From: Saprospiraceae bacterium
GTDB taxonomy: Bacteria; Bacteroidota; Bacteroidia; Chitinophagales; Saprospiraceae
DNA: 8,690 bases
Assembly (NCBI GenBank): GCA_016787375.1
Contig: JAEUUM010000386.1
Location: 1-8,690 of the forward strand
Direction: 5' to 3'
How positions within the stretch are numbered: position 1 is the stretch's first letter; every line of letters begins with the position of its first letter. The notes under the pieces are model-generated. The model was not told the DNA's origin. It saw only the letters and a list, made by a program, of their open reading frames with translations, and did not search any database. Of this stretch, positions 5,996-8,690 are shown piece by piece. Position numbers and translations under genes: made by a program.

Positions 5996-7567
5996 CTAAA
6001 ATATTAACCATTTCAAACAAATAAATCCGACCCAAGGGTTCACAGGTCTGTTCGAACTGCCCCCGTTTACAACTGAACTATCATAAAAATCACCTAAACT
6101 GAGGTATGCTGCATGTGCCTCCACAGTCAAAAAAGCTCCAAAATCATAACCAACTTTGCCATTTATTTCAACACCCATAAAATTTCCTCCGCCCGTCGGT
6201 GCTACAGGCGCTAATGCTGCGGCAGTTCCAATTTTTGTATGCAATTTATTGGGTATAAAGTCATGACTTAAATTAAGTGTGCCACCTGCAACACCGAGCC
6301 CCATATTTGAAATGTCAGAAACTGCAGCAACAAAACGATTTACAACATTCCCATGAGGGAACAACAAATATCCACCATGTCCAATAAAAATGCCCCCCGG
6401 ACTTCCCCATGTATTGCCAGTTAAAACTCCGGAGTATTTTTTATCATCAAGGCTATTTTCATCTCCGGATGTAAATAAAATATCAGCCATTACAGCATCG
6501 TTGGTTGTTTGCCCATATCGGTAACCGACTCTTAAGTTGGCACCGACCCCAAGAATATCGGCTGTTTTTCTGAATGTTTTATCAGCATTTTTTTGCAAAA
6601 TACTGCCGGCATTTACATTAACAAAACCGGATAAAAGCCATTTATCAATCATAAAATCTTCATTCCGACTGAAATAACTACCCAACCAAAATACATCAGC
6701 TTTATATAAATCAGAGTTGAGAGGAAATCGGAAAGTGCCATTATATGTTGCTAAATTACTTGCAAATCCCTGACCCAGAATGCTAACACCACCTTTACCT
6801 GATGAGCGATCATGTACCCAATAACAACTCGCACCAACATTCCATTTACTGTGGAGGTTGATCTGACCGTTTAATTCGAATAGGGTAACATCATCGTTAA
6901 GTTCCACATTGTTTTCATACAATTTGTAAAATCCAGCTTTTATTTTAGAATAATCGCTCTCACGCCGAACAGAAATTCCGACACCATCTGTTCCCCAATA
7001 AGCCAATCGGTAGGAAGTATTGGCCATCTTGTCAAAAACAGTTCGGTACAAATCATGAGGTGTATCATACAAACGCTGAAGTCCAACATTTACGGTCCAA
7101 TGTTTGGCCGGTATCAATTCAACTTCCACATTTTGCGTTTGAATGTTCACCTGGTCAGCAGAAATAGCAGAACCAAAGTTTCCACCTGTCCCATAAGCAA
7201 CGTCTCCCCATGTCCAATCAATTTCAAAAGAAGTTCTAAGAGTGACTTTATTATCAAAAATTTTAGGTGCATAGATTAAAAAAGGCAACAATCTTTGTTC
7301 TGCATATAAAGAATGAAGGCTGTCGCTGGTAACAGTGGTGTTGTTTCCGAATAATCTACCTACTATCTGACCTTTTAGAAAATCGTTTGAAGGGAAATAA
7401 TTCTGAGCTACGTTTTGCTGATAAAAGTAAGCAAAAACCTGAAGCTCTTTGTTGGCCTTTTGAGGTAAAACCCTGTCAAATCCTTTAAATCCATTGGTTT
7501 GTACATCTTGACTAAAAAGCTTGGAAAAGTATAAAATCAAGGAGATAAGTAGAGGAATTCTTTTCAT
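5996..7567 (-). CDS. Outer-membrane beta-barrel protein, resembling alginate-export/porin families
   Basis: I place the start at ATG 7565-7567 (523 aa). An in-frame ATG at 7595-7597 would add 10 residues, but it lies inside the loop of a terminator hairpin and would put a Lys/Arg-containing extension before a normal signal peptide. The chosen N-terminus is MKRIP, a hydrophobic stretch and a probable cut before or after the Gln of L-F-S-Q. The rest is rich in alternating aromatic/hydrophobic and polar residues, typical of transmembrane beta strands (for example WTVNVGLQRLYD, WNVGASCYWVHD, GVGANLRVGYRYG), with Gly/Asn/Asp-rich turns. The chain ends in W-L-I-F, the terminal Phe expected for an outer-membrane barrel. 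The early segment FEIDWTWGD and the following Q-T-Q-N-V-E-V-E strand recall the Alginate_exp barrel family, but this is by eye and weak. It probably forms a substrate channel. It is coupled to the hydrolase gene 4 bp downstream. No separate promoter box was found. Confidence 0.78.
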   Translation of the reverse strand: MKRIPLLISLILYFSKLFSQDVQTNGFKGFDRVLPQKANKELQVFAYFYQQNVAQNYFPSNDFLKGQIVGRLFGNNTTVTSDSLHSLYAEQRLLPFLIYAPKIFDNKVTLRTSFEIDWTWGDVAYGTGGNFGSAISADQVNIQTQNVEVELIPAKHWTVNVGLQRLYDTPHDLYRTVFDKMANTSYRLAYWGTDGVGISVRRESDYSKIKAGFYKLYENNVELNDDVTLFELNGQINLHSKWNVGASCYWVHDRSSGKGGVSILGQGFASNLATYNGTFRFPLNSDLYKADVFWLGSYFSRNEDFMIDKWLLSGFVNVNAGSILQKNADKTFRKTADILGVGANLRVGYRYGQTTNDAVMADILFTSGDENSLDDKKYSGVLTGNTWGSPGGIFIGHGGYLLFPHGNVVNRFVAAVSDISNMGLGVAGGTLNLSHDFIPNKLHTKIGTAAALAPVAPTGGGNFMGVEINGKVGYDFGAFLTVEAHAAYLSLGDFYDSSVVNGGSSNRPVNPWVGFICLKWLIF

Positions 7568-7581
7568 TTTTGGATTAATTA

Positions 7582-7617
7582 AAAGTCTGCTCTTCATTTT
7601 TTAGAAGAGCAGACTTT
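7582..7617 (-). terminator. Hairpin terminator between the lipoprotein and barrel genes
   Basis: AAAGTCTGCTCTTC (7582-7595) and GAAGAGCAGACTTT (7604-7617) form a perfect 14-bp stem with an 8-nt loop, starting 10 bp after the lipoprotein stop codon on the minus strand. A-rich and T-rich edges flank the stem as in a Rho-independent terminator. It ends only 14 bp before the chosen start of the barrel gene, so it may be leaky or may act on barrel expression. Confidence 0.75.
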
Positions 7618-7627
7618 AAGTTATCTA

Positions 7628-8179
7628 TTAATTTAAGCGAACATAGTTTTGGATATTCAAAGTGCCCAACGCACTTCCGTTATAGGTACTTGATCCAAAT
7701 CCAGCAGAAGGAGTTGGTTCTGTAGCACCGATTGAAGGATCAGTTTGGATAATCTCATATTTCATGGTTTTATTATCTGAAGAAACTTCAAACATACCTT
7801 TCGCAGTAATGGTGGTTGGACTGGACTGATTCAAAACAATGGTGTAGATATTGCCAACACCTGATTTTGTTTGAACAAATGTGCCTGTAAGTGTAGTTTG
7901 GGTTCCGCCTTTCCACTGCGCTACGGTATACGTGCTGTTAGTTGTAAACTCAGCTATTATTGAATCTGCAAAAGTTGTAAGAATAGGTGCTACAGGAAAT
8001 GACTTCCATTTTCCGTGAACACCTTCTTTGCATGCTCCACATGGGCCGCCACAATCTACACCTGTCTCTGATTGATTTTGTACACCATCAGAGCAAGATG
8101 CATTTTCCGTCTTTTTACAAGATGCAAGAACAATTAGGCTCAGAATACCAAAAAATGTTAGAAATTTAAGAGTTTTCAT
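7628..8179 (-). CDS. Lipoprotein with Cys-rich N-terminal motif and lipocalin-like beta domain
   Basis: The 183-aa product has a lipoprotein signal with lipobox L-A-S-Cys21, followed by Lys-Lys. Residues 29-50 hold four cysteines, C29-S-D-G-V-Q-N, then E-T-G-V-D-C43-G-G-P-C47-G-A-C50. This DG-x-x-N / ETG-x-DCGG-x-C-x-x-C pattern recurs in secreted and surface proteins of Bacteroidota and other bacteria, and its Asp/Asn/Cys content suggests a disulfide-stabilised, possibly metal-binding module. The rest (about 56-183) begins G-K-W-K-S and is a series of short beta strands rich in Thr and Ser (AEFTTNSTYTVAQW, LTGTFVQTK, YTIVLNQ, TMKYEIIQTD). This resembles small lipocalin-like domains that assess bound ligands, but no specific function can be assigned. 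The ATG lies 26 bp after the acyl-CoA synthetase stop, so the two genes may share a transcript; a hairpin terminator follows 10 bp after the stop. Confidence 0.75.
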   Translation of the reverse strand: MKTLKFLTFFGILSLIVLASCKKTENASCSDGVQNQSETGVDCGGPCGACKEGVHGKWKSFPVAPILTTFADSIIAEFTTNSTYTVAQWKGGTQTTLTGTFVQTKSGVGNIYTIVLNQSSPTTITAKGMFEVSSDNKTMKYEIIQTDPSIGATEPTPSAGFGSSTYNGSALGTLNIQNYVRLN

Positions 8180-8205
8180 AGTTAAGATTTTAAAAGTGAT
8201 TTAAT

Positions 8206-8690
8206 TTAAGAATAAGTATTTTTTAATTTTTTTCGATCGATTTTACCTGCATCCGTTTTGGGGATTTCGCTTAAAAAGACAACAGATTTTGGCACCTTGA
8301 ATTTTGCGAGTCGCTCAGCACAGAAATCAATTATCTCTTGTTCATTTACTGCAATGCCTTGAGTCGGGACAATGCAGGCTTTACCTGTTTCTCCCCATTT
8401 ATCGTGTTTAACGGCAATTACAACACACTCACTGACAGCTGGATGTTGAATCAAAACACGCTCTACTTCAGCCGGATACACATTTTCACCACCACTGATG
8501 AACATATTCTTTAATCTGTCAACAACATAAATATAATCCTCTTCATCCACCCTTATGATGTCGCCGGTTTTAAACCATCTGCCATCCTTTGAAAAAGCTT
8601 GAGCACTAGCGGCTGGATTATGAAGATATCCGGGTGTTACCATTGGTCCTCGTAACCAGAGTTCACCACTTTTCCCTTTTTCCACCTCGT
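8206..8690 (-). CDS. Acyl-CoA synthetase / AMP-binding enzyme, C-terminal part
   Basis: This is the 3' end of a gene that runs off the right edge of the window. The frame is open to the edge and reads Glu-Val-Glu at the boundary, so the GTG at 8683-8685 is an internal Val codon and not a start. About 160 residues remain. They show the end of the adenylating core (GELWLRGP, then GYL and GRWFKTGD with the ribose-binding Asp), the hinge DRLKNMFISGGENVYPAEVE, and the C-terminal domain ending in PKTDAGKIDRKKL. The Lys of AGK corresponds to the conserved Lys of motif A10 that catalyses adenylate formation. The enzyme joins a carboxylic acid to CoA through an acyl-AMP intermediate in the cytoplasm. 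The ISGGENVYP hinge is typical of fatty-acid and aryl-acid CoA ligases rather than of acetyl-CoA synthetase; chain length is unknown without the acyl pocket. It probably heads a transcript with the lipoprotein gene 26 bp downstream. Confidence 0.92.
   Translation of the reverse strand, partial: EVEKGKSGELWLRGPMVTPGYLHNPAASAQAFSKDGRWFKTGDIIRVDEEDYIYVVDRLKNMFISGGENVYPAEVERVLIQHPAVSECVVIAVKHDKWGETGKACIVPTQGIAVNEQEIIDFCAERLAKFKVPKSVVFLSEIPKTDAGKIDRKKLKNTYS

Noticed and set aside
8683..8685. GTG as the start of a 159-aa acyl-CoA synthetase gene
   Set aside because: The frame continues with coding sequence to the window edge, and the protein begins in the middle of the adenylating core. It is an internal Val codon of a truncated gene.
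1..8690. CRISPR arrays, tRNA/rRNA genes, insertion sequences, phage genes
   Set aside because: I found no regularly spaced repeats, tRNA-like cloverleaf sequence, transposase or integrase motif, or terminal inverted repeats on either strand.

Overview
The window looks like chromosomal DNA of a member of the Bacteroidota. The evidence is the low GC content, TAnnTTTG-type -7 promoter elements, a general lack of Shine-Dalgarno sequences, three lipoproteins with a Lys just after the lipobox Cys, and a lipoprotein Cys/Asp/Gly cluster of a type common in that phylum. The family within the phylum cannot be fixed by eye. No phage, IS, integrase, CRISPR, tRNA or rRNA sequence was seen, so this reads as an ordinary chromosomal segment rather than a mobile island.

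The plus-strand half (1-3537) holds the 3' end of a rarA/mgsA-type AAA+ ATPase gene and a complete acyl-CoA dehydrogenase with its own TAACTTTG box. A 359-bp gap follows, with one or two candidate promoters. Then come a di-heme cytochrome c peroxidase/MauG-family lipoprotein, a strong hairpin terminator, and a small single-heme c-type cytochrome-like lipoprotein with a CX4CH site. The last two look like an envelope redox pair.

The minus-strand half (8690 down to 3562) reads, in transcription order: the C-terminal part of an acyl-CoA synthetase, a small lipoprotein with a Cys-rich N-terminus and a lipocalin-like beta domain, a hairpin terminator, an outer-membrane beta-barrel protein, an exported alpha/beta hydrolase whose start lies 4 bp beyond the barrel stop, and a HemN-type oxygen-independent coproporphyrinogen III oxidase. 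The two halves converge at 3538-3561.

Two functional themes can be inferred. One is heme: the peroxidase and cytochrome use c-type heme, and hemN makes a heme precursor next door. The other is possible use of fatty acids or esters: an outer-membrane channel, an exported esterase-like hydrolase, an acyl-CoA synthetase and an acyl-CoA dehydrogenase lie within 8.7 kb, though on several transcripts. Nothing here clearly amounts to a new multi-gene system. The best leads are the barrel-hydrolase pair, the peroxidase-cytochrome pair with its palindrome over a promoter box, and the terminator that overlaps the long predicted start of the barrel gene.
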